A stretch of 64,000 nucleotides of DNA, from assembly GCA_009885795.1 (NCBI GenBank), contig VFKA01000063.1:1-64000 (forward strand). The letters run 5' to 3'. Both the position numbers and the translations under genes were made by a program. Below are positions 18,216 to 26,770 of this stretch, in pieces. The stretch is from Rhodospirillales bacterium (GTDB lineage: Bacteria; Pseudomonadota; Alphaproteobacteria; Dongiales; Dongiaceae). The notes under the pieces are model-generated. The model ran no database searches, was not told where the DNA came from, and saw only the letters and a list, made by a program, of their open reading frames with translations. The first letter of the stretch is position 1. The number at the start of each line of letters is the position of its first letter.

Positions 18216-19740
18216 AAGACCCGAGCGCGGCGTGCGCGCGCGCGGCTCCGCCGGCGTCATCGGCGCCACGCTACCCGCCAGGATCGCCGCGCAGGCAAGC
18301 CTTGTCGCGCGGCTTCTCGATGCCGACGCGAAGACGCCGGCCATGTACCTGGCCGACCTTCAGGGGCGAATCCTATGGTCGACGCCGTCCTTTCATGCGC
18401 TGGCCGGCGAAAAGCTACCGGGAGCCCAAAGCAAAGGGCTGTCCTTGCCGGCAATCGCGGTCGAGTTGCTTCGCCTCGGGACGACGGTCGAGCGCGATCT
18501 GCGGGTCGGCGCCGGCAAAAAGGCTCACAGCGTGCACGCCCGCCATGTGCTGGTCCGCGGCGAGCTCGGCGAACCGGTGGCGATCGGCGGCCTCTTGCAA
18601 GAGCAGCCGAGCAAACCCATCGAGGACGCGGCCCTGTTGCGCGCGCGGCTCGACGACGTCGTGCGGCTCACCTCCGACTGGATCTGGGAGACCGATGCGC
18701 ATCTCGTGCTGACCTTGGTGGCCCCTCGCATCTTCGACGTTCTCGGGATTCACCCGCGCGAGGCCGTCGGCCGCGGCCTGCTGTCGCTTTCGGCCTGCGA
18801 TCTGCCGCCGGTGGCGCTGACGCAGGCCTTCGCCGGCTTGCGGCCGTTCCGCGACCAAGTCTTTGTGGCCAAAGCGGCCGCCGGCGAGACGCGCACGCTC
18901 ATGCTGAGCGCCGTTCCGGTGTTTGGCGCCGATGGCCGTCACGTCGGCTTTCGCGGCGCGGCGCGCGACGTGACGCAACTGCGCGAGCGAGAAGCAAGCC
19001 TGAAATCCGCCAAGGAGGCAGCCGAACTCGCGGACCGCGCCAAGAGCGAGTTCCTCGCCAATACCAGTCACGAGCTGCGCACGCCCTTGAATGCCATCAT
19101 CGGCTTTGCCGAGGTGCTTCAATTGGAAATCCTCGGGCCGCTCGGCAACGCGCAATACCGCGGTTACATCGACGATATCCATGCCAGCGCCCAACACCTT
19201 CTGGCCCTCATCACCGACGTTCTGGAAGTGTCGAGGATCGACGCCGGCAAGGCCGTGCTCGTCGAATCGCGGGTGATCATCGATGAGGTTTTCAAGTCGA
19301 CGTTGCGCATGGTGACCGAGCGCGCGGAGCGCTCGAATCTGCGCGTGAGTATGATGATCGACAGGTCCGTTCCCGCGATCCGCGCCGATGAAACGAAGGT
19401 GAAGCAGATCATCGCCAACTTGCTTTCCAACGCCATCAAGTTCACCGAACCAGGCGGCAGCGTGACGCTGTCGGCGCGCCCCGATCATGACGGCGATCTC
19501 CTGATCGCGGTCGCCGACACCGGCATCGGCATCGCCCAAGTCGACTTCGAACGCGTGTGGGAACCCTTCACCCAGGTGGACGGCAAGCATACACGAAAAT
19601 ACGAAGGCACCGGGCTCGGCCTGTCGTTGTCGCGCGCGCTGGCCGAACTGCATGGCGGCGCGCTTACCCTCGACAGCGAACTCGGCGTCGGCACGACCGT
19701 CACGTTCCGCCTGCCCTCGTCGCGGCTCATCCCGGGTTAG
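18205..19740 (+). CDS. PAS-domain sensor histidine kinase
   Basis: The 511-aa kinase has no clear membrane segment, so it is probably cytosolic. An N-terminal PAS-like region (about 35-135) is followed by a second PAS domain (about 145-260, DWIWETDAHLVLTLVAPRIFDVLG). The HisKA phospho-acceptor is His289 in NTSHELRTPLNAIIG; the ATPase domain shows NLLSNAIKF, DTGIGI and GTGLGLS. I chose the ATG at 18205, which overlaps the DUF2336 gene by 11 bases; an ATG at 18175 is also open. No response regulator is adjacent, so its partner is unknown. It meets pgk tail to tail. Confidence 0.93.
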   Translation: MVAKRPERGVRARGSAGVIGATLPARIAAQASLVARLLDADAKTPAMYLADLQGRILWSTPSFHALAGEKLPGAQSKGLSLPAIAVELLRLGTTVERDLRVGAGKKAHSVHARHVLVRGELGEPVAIGGLLQEQPSKPIEDAALLRARLDDVVRLTSDWIWETDAHLVLTLVAPRIFDVLGIHPREAVGRGLLSLSACDLPPVALTQAFAGLRPFRDQVFVAKAAAGETRTLMLSAVPVFGADGRHVGFRGAARDVTQLREREASLKSAKEAAELADRAKSEFLANTSHELRTPLNAIIGFAEVLQLEILGPLGNAQYRGYIDDIHASAQHLLALITDVLEVSRIDAGKAVLVESRVIIDEVFKSTLRMVTERAERSNLRVSMMIDRSVPAIRADETKVKQIIANLLSNAIKFTEPGGSVTLSARPDHDGDLLIAVADTGIGIAQVDFERVWEPFTQVDGKHTRKYEGTGLGLSLSRALAELHGGALTLDSELGVGTTVTFRLPSSRLIPG

Positions 19741-20936
19741 CCCCGCATCAGCGCCGCCACGCCCGGAAGCGTTCGTCCCTCGAGCCATTCGAGAAAGGCG
19801 CCCCCGGCCGTCGAGACATAGGAAAAATCGCCGAGTACGCCGGCATGCGCCAGCGCCGCGACGGTATCGCCGCCGCCGGCCACGCTCAGCAAGCGCCCCT
19901 CTCGGGTGAGGCGCGCGGCCGCGCGCGCCACGGCGTTGGTTCCGGCGTCGAAGGGCGGAACCTCGAAGGCGCCGAGCGGTCCGTTCCATACCAGCGTGCG
20001 GCAAGAGTCGAGGCGCCGGCCGATGTCATCGGCGCTGCGCGGACCGATGTCCAGGATCATGCGATCGGAGGGCACGGCCTCGATCGGCACCGTGCCGGTC
20101 TCGACATCCGCCGCCAGCTTGGCCGCGACCACGCCATCCACCGGCAGCACGACATCGCAGCGTCGCGCCGCCGCGCCCGAGAGGATATCGAGCGCGGCCC
20201 CGGCCATGTCGCGTTCGGCGAGCGAGCGCCCGATACCGACCCCGCGCGCGTGCAGGAATGTATTCGCCATGCCGCCGCCGATGATGAGGACATCGACCTT
20301 GGCCGTGAGGTGCCCGAGAAGCCGGAGCTTGGTGGAGATTTTTGCGCCGCCGACGAGCGCGGCCAAGGGGCGCGCCGGTGCCTCCAGCGCGCGGGCGAGA
20401 TGATCGAGCTCGGCTTGCATCAGGCGGCCGGCGGCGGCGGGCAGCAGCGCGGCCAGGCCCGCGGTCGAGGCGTGCGCCCGGTGCGCGCACGAGAAGGCAT
20501 CGTTCACGTAGATGTCGCCGAGGCGCGCGAGCGCGCGCGCGAAGTCGGGATCGTTCGCCTCCTCGCCCTTGTGGAAACGCAGATTCTCAAGGAGAAGGAT
20601 TCCGCCCGACCGGGTCTCGGCCGCCGCCTTTTCGGCGACCGGACCGACACAATCCTCGGCGAAGGCGACCTTGCGGCCGGGCAAGGCGTCGGCGAGCGCG
20701 ACGGCCACGATCTCGAGCGAGGCCGCCGGATCGCGCCGGCCCTCCGGCCGGCCGAAATGCGACAACACGATGACGCAAGCGCCGCGCCGGGCCAGCTCCT
20801 CGATCGTGACCGCGCCGCGCTCGATCCGCGTGCGGTCGCCGACCCGGCCTTCGACGAGGGGCACGTTCAGATCGGCGCGCACCAGGACACGCTTGCCGGT
20901 GACGTCGAGGTCGTCCAAGGTCGAGAAGCGCGGCAT
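19737..20936 (-). CDS. pgk: Phosphoglycerate kinase
   Basis: Pgk transfers phosphate from 1,3-bisphosphoglycerate to ADP in glycolysis. The 399-aa protein has MPRFSTLDDLDVTGKRVLVRADLNVP at the N-terminus, SHFGRPEG, the ENLRFHKGEE and NDAFSCAHRAHAST stretches, GGAKISTK, and a C-terminal VAGGGDT. The ATG at 20936 fits the family start; upstream ATGs at 20975-20978 would add non-family residues. It is alone on its strand here, without gap or fba. The stop overlaps that of the convergent kinase by a few bases. Confidence 0.97.
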   Translation of the reverse strand: MPRFSTLDDLDVTGKRVLVRADLNVPLVEGRVGDRTRIERGAVTIEELARRGACVIVLSHFGRPEGRRDPAASLEIVAVALADALPGRKVAFAEDCVGPVAEKAAAETRSGGILLLENLRFHKGEEANDPDFARALARLGDIYVNDAFSCAHRAHASTAGLAALLPAAAGRLMQAELDHLARALEAPARPLAALVGGAKISTKLRLLGHLTAKVDVLIIGGGMANTFLHARGVGIGRSLAERDMAGAALDILSGAAARRCDVVLPVDGVVAAKLAADVETGTVPIEAVPSDRMILDIGPRSADDIGRRLDSCRTLVWNGPLGAFEVPPFDAGTNAVARAAARLTREGRLLSVAGGGDTVAALAHAGVLGDFSYVSTAGGAFLEWLEGRTLPGVAALMRG

Positions 20937-21109
20937 CGCGGCGGGGGCGCCTGTCGTTGAGGGCGGGATCGCCATCATCCGCAAGACACGGGGCGAAAGC
21001 AACCGGCGTCCTCGCGATGCGACGCAAGGGTAGTTGACCCGACATCGTCGTCCAAGTTGCATGGTCGATCCATGAAACGCCGCGCCTTCAGAATTTCGTG
21101 CATTTCGGC

Positions 21110-21253
21110 ATTTCGGTGACAGTGCACTCAATTGAGGTCCTGCGATGGGCGCCGAAGCGGGGGCGCCTAATTAAGTGCACTGTCACCGAAATAGCTAATT
21201 AAGTGCACTGTCACCGAAATCTGTCACGAAATCCTGTCACCGAAATCCGAAAT
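21110..21253. repeat. Inverted and tandem copies of a 25-bp element around GTGCACTGTCACC
   Basis: The unit TAATTAAGTGCACTGTCACC plus GAAAT occurs at 21168-21192 and 21196-21220; an inverted copy lies at 21110-21133, and shortened copies (CTGTCACGAAAT, CCTGTCACCGAAAT) follow to about 21253. The inverted pair can form a long stem with a ~35-nt loop. The rest of the 20937-21363 gap between the divergent pgk and fadD genes holds only their presumed promoters; I see no gene in it. Confidence 0.85.
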
Positions 21254-21363
21254 CTGGCGCAACTTAACGGATAGTTATGGAGTTCTTTGGCATCCTGCGC
21301 CGTTAACCATATATCATCCCCGAGACCAATGGCGACGGAGCGCCCTTACCGTTGAGAGCCGAA

Positions 21364-23094
21364 ATGGCGCAAGCGAGCGAACATCCGAGCGTGGTGGAAC
21401 CTGACGGAGCCGGGGACCTAGCGTTACGGCCGTGGCTCGGGGCCTATCCGGCCGGCGTCGACTGGGCGGAGCCGATCGCGCCCATGCCGGTCTTCCGGCT
21501 GCTCGACGACGCCGTCGCCCGCCATCCGGAGCGCATCTGCATCGATTTCCTCGATAAGCGCTTGAGCTACGCGGAAGTGGGCGGGCTCGCCGACCGCGCG
21601 GCGAAGGGCTTGCAGGATCTCGGCGTCGGACCCGGCGTGAAGGTGGGCCTGATGCTGCCCAACTCGCCCTACTTCGTCGTTCTCTATTATGCCGTCCTCA
21701 AGGCAGGCGGCACGGTCGTCAACTTCAATCCGCTCTACGCCGAACGCGAGATCGAGCATCAGCTCGTGGATTCCGACACGGATATCATCGCGGCACTCGA
21801 CCTTGCCGCGCATTACGACAAGCTCGCGCCCCTGTTGAAGCGCACGCGCCTCAGCCGCGTGATCGTCTGCTCGCTAAGCCAGGCGCTGCCGTTTCCACGC
21901 AACTGGCTGATGGCGCTGGCCATGCGCGGGCAGCTCGCCACCGTGCCGAAAGACGACCGGCACATCGCCTTCGAGACGCTCATCGACAATGACGGGATTT
22001 TCGCGAGGCCCGCGATCGACCCGGAGCGCGCGCTCGCCGTGCTGCAATACACCGGCGGAACCACCGGCGTGCCCAAGGGCGCCATGCTGACCCACGCCAA
22101 CGTCCATGCCAACGCCGTGCAAGCCGGCCGCTGGTTCGCCGCCGCGCATGCGGGCGCCGACGGCGAAGGCCAACGCATGCTGGGCGTGCTGCCGCTGTTC
22201 CATGTCTTCGCCATGACGATCGTCATGAACTGGAGCCTCCATGCCGGCGCGGAGATGATCCTGCTGCCCCGCTTCCACCTCGACCAACTGGTCAAGACCA
22301 TCCACAAGAAGAAGCCGACCGCCATGGCGGTGGTGCCGACGCTGCTCACCGCGATCGCCGGCTATCCCAAGCTGAAGCGTTACGACCTCGGCTCGCTCAA
22401 GTTCTGCATGTCGGGCGGGGCGCCGCTGCCGGCCGAGCTGCGCCGCGAGTTCGAGCGGCTGACCGGTGCCCGCGTGGTCGAGGGCTACGGCCTTTCCGAA
22501 TCCTCGCCGGTCATCACCTGCAATCCGCTCGACCGCGACGGCAAGGCGGGCTCGGTCGGCCTGCCCTTCCCTCGCACCACGATCGAGATCGTCGATCTGG
22601 AGCCGCCTCGCCGGAAGCTGGGTGTCGGCCTGAAGGGCGAGATCTGCGCCGCCGGCCCGCAGATCATGGCCGGGTACTGGAAGCGACCGGAGGAAAGCGC
22701 CGTCACGCTCGCCAACGGGCGCCTGCACACGGGCGACATCGGTTATATCGACCCCGACGGCTTCGTCTTCATCGTCGACCGCCTCAAGGAGATCATCATC
22801 GCCTCGGGCTTCAAGGTCTATCCGCGCATCGTCGAGGAGGCGATCTATGGCCACCCCGCGGTGGCCGAGTGCGCCGTCGTCGGCATCAAGGACCCCTATC
22901 GCGGCGAGACCGTGAAGGCCTTCGTCGCGCTCAAAGCCGGGTTCGCGCTCGATGCCGGCGAGCTCGAACGCTTTCTCGCCGACAAGCTGTCGGCCATCGA
23001 AATACCGAAGGCGATCGAGTTTCGCGCCTCCCTGCCCAAGACCGACATCGGGAAGATTCTGAAACGGGCCTTGCTCGAGCCCTCGAAGGAGTGA
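21364..23094 (+). CDS. fadD: Long-chain acyl-CoA ligase (FadD-like)
   Basis: The enzyme activates fatty acids to acyl-CoA with ATP. This 576-aa AMP-forming ligase shows the P-loop-like YTGGTTGVPKGA, PLFHVFAMTIVMNW, the adenylate motif EGYGLSESSP, HTGDIGYIDPDGFVFIVDRLKEIIIASGFKVYP and the C-terminal PKTDIGKILKR with the catalytic Lys. The ATG at 21364 is chosen; a TTG four codons upstream is open. It opens a plus-strand run of beta-oxidation genes through about 29.6 kb and is followed by the thiolase gene after 7 bases. Confidence 0.95.
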   Translation: MAQASEHPSVVEPDGAGDLALRPWLGAYPAGVDWAEPIAPMPVFRLLDDAVARHPERICIDFLDKRLSYAEVGGLADRAAKGLQDLGVGPGVKVGLMLPNSPYFVVLYYAVLKAGGTVVNFNPLYAEREIEHQLVDSDTDIIAALDLAAHYDKLAPLLKRTRLSRVIVCSLSQALPFPRNWLMALAMRGQLATVPKDDRHIAFETLIDNDGIFARPAIDPERALAVLQYTGGTTGVPKGAMLTHANVHANAVQAGRWFAAAHAGADGEGQRMLGVLPLFHVFAMTIVMNWSLHAGAEMILLPRFHLDQLVKTIHKKKPTAMAVVPTLLTAIAGYPKLKRYDLGSLKFCMSGGAPLPAELRREFERLTGARVVEGYGLSESSPVITCNPLDRDGKAGSVGLPFPRTTIEIVDLEPPRRKLGVGLKGEICAAGPQIMAGYWKRPEESAVTLANGRLHTGDIGYIDPDGFVFIVDRLKEIIIASGFKVYPRIVEEAIYGHPAVAECAVVGIKDPYRGETVKAFVALKAGFALDAGELERFLADKLSAIEIPKAIEFRASLPKTDIGKILKRALLEPSKE

Positions 23095-23101
23095 TTGCGT
23101 C

Positions 23102-24238
23102 ATGAGAAACGTGGTGATCGCCGGCTATGCGCGTACGCCCTTCCACTTCGCCGGCAAGGGGGCGCTCGCCCGCGTGCGGCCCGACGAATTGGCTCAAGCC
23201 GCCGTCAAGGGCCTGATCGAGCAGACCGGGATCGCGCCCGAGGACATCGAGGACTTAATTCTCGGCTGCGCCTTCCCCGAGGGCGAGCAGGGCTTGAACG
23301 TGGCCCGCCTCGTCTGCTTTCTCGCCGGACTGCCGCTGTCGGTCGCGGGCGCCACGGTCAACCGGTTCTGCGGATCCTCGATGCAGGCGATCCATATCGC
23401 GGCGGGCGCCATCCAGATGAATGCCGGCGAGGCCTTCATCTGCGCCGGCGTCGAATCCATGAGCCGCGTGCCGATGATGGGGTTCAATCCGATGCCGAAT
23501 CCGGGCCTCGCCGAGCGCTATCCCGAAGCCTATATCGGCATGGGCACGACCGCCGAGAATCTGGCCAGGAAATACAAGATCTCGCGGCCGGCGCAGGAAG
23601 AGTTCTCGGTCGAGAGCCAGAAGCGCGCGGCCGGGGCGCGCGGCGCCGGCAAGTTCAAGGACGAGATCGTGGCCGTGGTCGAAGGCAACCAATCGGTGTC
23701 CGAGGATGGCTGCATCCGCCCCGAAACCACGGCGGCCGCGCTGGCCGAATTGAAGCCGGCCTTCGATGCCGCCGGCTCGGTGACCGCGGGCACCGCCTCG
23801 CCGCTGACCGATGGCGCGGCGGCGACGCTGGTGACCTCCGAGGAATACGCACGCGCCCACGGGCTGAAACCGCTGGCCAGGATTCGAAGCATCGCGGTGA
23901 GCGGCTGCGCGCCGGAGATCATGGGCATCGGCCCGGTGCTGGCGACGCAAAAGGCCTTGAAGCGGGCGAAGCTCGAGCTCAAGGATATCGATATCATCGA
24001 ACTAAACGAGGCGTTCGCGGCCCAAGCGCTGGCGGTCGCGCGCGAACTCAAACTCGATCTCGCCAAGACCAATATCGACGGCGGCGCGATCGCGCTCGGC
24101 CATCCCTTGGGCGCCACCGGTGCCCGCATCACCGGCAAGGCGGCGGCATTGCTGAAGCGCGAGGGCAAGTCGCTGGCGCTCGCCACCCAATGCATCGGCG
24201 GCGGCCAGGGCATCGCCACCATCCTGGAGGCGATGTGA
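23102..24238 (+). CDS. fadA: Acetyl-CoA acyltransferase (thiolase)
   Basis: The thiolase releases acetyl-CoA in the last step of beta-oxidation. The 378-aa protein has the nucleophilic Cys in VNRFCGSSMQAIH (about residue 87), the GGAIALGHPLGATGAR His motif and the second Cys in CIGGGQG near the C-terminus. NEAFAAQALAV is also typical. It lies between fadD and the FadN-type gene. It could equally serve acetoacetyl-CoA formation, but the context favours fatty-acid breakdown. Confidence 0.95.
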   Translation: MRNVVIAGYARTPFHFAGKGALARVRPDELAQAAVKGLIEQTGIAPEDIEDLILGCAFPEGEQGLNVARLVCFLAGLPLSVAGATVNRFCGSSMQAIHIAAGAIQMNAGEAFICAGVESMSRVPMMGFNPMPNPGLAERYPEAYIGMGTTAENLARKYKISRPAQEEFSVESQKRAAGARGAGKFKDEIVAVVEGNQSVSEDGCIRPETTAAALAELKPAFDAAGSVTAGTASPLTDGAAATLVTSEEYARAHGLKPLARIRSIAVSGCAPEIMGIGPVLATQKALKRAKLELKDIDIIELNEAFAAQALAVARELKLDLAKTNIDGGAIALGHPLGATGARITGKAAALLKREGKSLALATQCIGGGQGIATILEAM

Positions 24239-24271
24239 ACGCCCGCTCAACCCTCGTCGAGCCCGAGAGGC

Positions 24272-24343
24272 TGTTATTCCGGCGCAAGCCGGAATCCATC
24301 GAGCCGCGTCACCATGGGTCCCGGCTTTCGCCGGGACGACAGG
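24272..24343. repeat. Palindromic repeat, two-hairpin form
   Basis: Hairpins ATTCCGG/CCGGAAT and GTCCCGG/CCGGGAC are separated by CATCGAGCCGCGTCACCATG. It lies in the 181-base gap inside the fad run. A longer, three-hairpin form of the same family is at 37559-37652 and 45946-46037. Confidence 0.85.
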
Positions 24344-24419
24344 GGTGTGTACTTGGCAATGCTGGTGGTGATTGCGCTGGGGAAAAGTTCGGCGCCAGCG
24401 AACCGAAGGAGAATGGCCG

Positions 24420-26753
24420 ATGACGACCATCCGCAAGGCCGCGGTACTCGGGGCCGGCGTCATGGGCAGCGGCATCGCCGCCCATTTCGCCAATGCCGGG
24501 GTGCCGGTGGTTCTGCTCGACATCGTGCCCAAGGGCGCCGCCAACCGCAACGCGGTCGCCGAGGGCGCCATCCAGAGGCTGCTGGCGACCGAGCCCGCCG
24601 CGCTCATGCGAAAAGCCGACGCCGCGCTGATCACGCCCGGCAACATCGAGGACCATTTGAACCTGGTGGCCGATGCCGACTGGATCGTGGAGGCGGTGCT
24701 GGAGGATGTGGGCGTGAAGCAGGCGCTCTACCGCAAGCTCGACACCCATCGCCGGGCGGGCGCCGCCGTTTCGTCCAATACCTCGACCATTCCGCTGGCA
24801 CGCCTCATCGAGGGCATGCCGGAAAAGTTCGCGCGCGATTTCCTCATCACGCACTTCTTCAACCCGCCGCGCTACATGCGGCTGCTGGAGATCGTCGGCG
24901 GGGCCAAGACGGACCCTACGACGCTGGCCAAGGTGAGCGCATTCGCCGACGAGCGGCTGGGCAAATCGGTGGTGACGTGCAAGGACACGCCCGGCTTCAT
25001 CGCCAACCGCATCGGCGTCTTCTGGATGCAGGCGGCCGTGGGCGCCGCCATCGATCTGGGGCTGACGGTCGAGGAAGCGGACGCGGTCATGAGCCGGCCG
25101 GTGGGCGTGCCCAAGACCGGCATCTTCGGGCTGCTCGACCTCGCCGGGCTCGATCTGCAGCCCCATGTCGATAAGTCGCTGGCCGGGGCGCTCGGCCCGG
25201 ACGATCCCTACCAGCGGGTCAGGCGCGAATTCCCATTGATGCTGAAGATGATCGCCGATGGCTATACCGGGCGAAAGGGCAAGGGCGGATTCTACCGCCT
25301 GACCAAGGGGGCCGACGGCGCCAGGACTTTCGAGGCGATGGACCTGAAGACCGGCCAGTACCGGCCGAAGGAGGAGCCGCGGCTTGAAAGCGTCGAGGCC
25401 GCCAGGGCGGGCCTGCGCGCGCTCGTCACCCATGACGACAAGGGCGGGCGCTATGCCTGGCGGGTTCTGGCCGAGACGCTCTCTTACGCCGCGTCGCTGG
25501 TGCCGGAGATCGCCGACGACATCCTCGCGGTCGACGAGGCGATGCGCACCGGGTTCGCCTGGAAGCGCGGGCCGTTCGAGATGATCGACAAGATGGGCGC
25601 GGCGTGGCTTGCCGAGGCGCTGGCGGCGGAAAAAAAGCCGGTGCCGCCCCTGCTGGCGGCGGCGGCGAAGGCCGGAGCCTTCTATCGTATCGAGGGCGGG
25701 CGGGCGCAATATCTCAGGCCCGACGGGCGCTACGCCGACATCAAGCGGGCGCCGGGCGTGCTGCTGCTCTCCGACATCAAGCTGAAAGGGCCGCCCATCG
25801 CCAAGAACGGGTCGGCCAGTCTGTGGGACATCGGCGATGGCGTCGCCTGCCTCGAGTTCCACTCGAAGATGAATTCGATCGACACCGAGACCCTCGCCAT
25901 GCTGCGCCAGTCGCTCGACATCGTCGGCAAGAAGTTCAAGGCGATGGTGATCCACAACGAGGCCGAGCAATTCTCGGTCGGCGCCAATGTCGGGCTGGCC
26001 CTCTTCGCCGCCAACGTGGCGCTGTGGCCGATGATCGAGGACATGGTGAGCGAGGGGCAGGCCGCCTACAAGGCGCTGAAATACGCGCCCTTCCCCGTGG
26101 TCGGCGCGCCCGCCGGCATAGCGCTGGGCGGGGGGTGCGAGGTGCTGCTGCATTCGGCCGCCGTGCAGGCGCATGCGGAAACCTATATGGGGCTGGTCGA
26201 GGTGGGCGTCGGGCTGATACCGGCCTGGGGCGGGTGCAAGGAGATGCTGGCGCGCTGGTCGGCGCATACGGCGCGGCCGGGCGGGCCGATGCCGCCGGTG
26301 GTGCAGAGCTTCGAGACCATTTCGATGGCGAAGGTGTCGCGCTCGGCCCCGGAGGCTAAAGAGCTTCTATTCCTGCGCCCAGGCGACGGCATCACCATGA
26401 ACCGCGACCGGCTTCTTGCCGACGCCAAGGCCAAGGCGCTGGCGCTGGCCGCCGCCGGCTACAAGCCTGCGCAACCGGCGGAGCTGCGCCTTCCCGGGCC
26501 GACCGGGCGCACCGCGCTCAGGATGGCGGTCGATTCGTTCGTCACCGCCGGCAAGGCGACGGCGCACGACCGCACGGTGTCGCACGCGCTCGCCACTGTC
26601 TTGAGCGGCGGCGACACGGACGTGACCGCGGTATCGACGGAAGACGATTTGACCGCGCTGGAGCGCGCGGCGTTCATGACGCTCGTTCGCAATCCGGCGA
26701 CGCTGGCGCGCATCGAGCACATGCTGGATACCGGCAAGCCCCTGAGGAATTAA
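24420..26753 (+). CDS. 3-hydroxyacyl-CoA dehydrogenase / enoyl-CoA hydratase fusion (FadN-type domain order)
   Basis: The 777-aa fusion hydrates enoyl-CoA and oxidises the 3-hydroxyacyl-CoA with NAD. The N-terminal dehydrogenase has the Rossmann motif AVLGAGVMGSGIAAHFANAG, SSNTSTIPL and the catalytic His in ITHFFNPPRYMRLLEIV. The C-terminal half is a crotonase domain: QFSVGANVGL, then AGIALGGGCEVLLHS and YMGLVEVGVGLIPAWGGC with the two candidate Glu residues. This order (dehydrogenase first) is that of Bacillus FadN and is opposite to E. coli FadB. The ATG at 24420 follows the family; an upstream ATG at 24372 is less likely. Confidence 0.95.
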   Translation: MTTIRKAAVLGAGVMGSGIAAHFANAGVPVVLLDIVPKGAANRNAVAEGAIQRLLATEPAALMRKADAALITPGNIEDHLNLVADADWIVEAVLEDVGVKQALYRKLDTHRRAGAAVSSNTSTIPLARLIEGMPEKFARDFLITHFFNPPRYMRLLEIVGGAKTDPTTLAKVSAFADERLGKSVVTCKDTPGFIANRIGVFWMQAAVGAAIDLGLTVEEADAVMSRPVGVPKTGIFGLLDLAGLDLQPHVDKSLAGALGPDDPYQRVRREFPLMLKMIADGYTGRKGKGGFYRLTKGADGARTFEAMDLKTGQYRPKEEPRLESVEAARAGLRALVTHDDKGGRYAWRVLAETLSYAASLVPEIADDILAVDEAMRTGFAWKRGPFEMIDKMGAAWLAEALAAEKKPVPPLLAAAAKAGAFYRIEGGRAQYLRPDGRYADIKRAPGVLLLSDIKLKGPPIAKNGSASLWDIGDGVACLEFHSKMNSIDTETLAMLRQSLDIVGKKFKAMVIHNEAEQFSVGANVGLALFAANVALWPMIEDMVSEGQAAYKALKYAPFPVVGAPAGIALGGGCEVLLHSAAVQAHAETYMGLVEVGVGLIPAWGGCKEMLARWSAHTARPGGPMPPVVQSFETISMAKVSRSAPEAKELLFLRPGDGITMNRDRLLADAKAKALALAAAGYKPAQPAELRLPGPTGRTALRMAVDSFVTAGKATAHDRTVSHALATVLSGGDTDVTAVSTEDDLTALERAAFMTLVRNPATLARIEHMLDTGKPLRN

Positions 26754-26770
26754 GGGAAGAGGATCCGATC

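Noticed and set aside
24239-24419. Small ORF upstream of the FadN-type gene
   Set aside because: The open frame is a palindromic repeat read through; the family start is at 24420.
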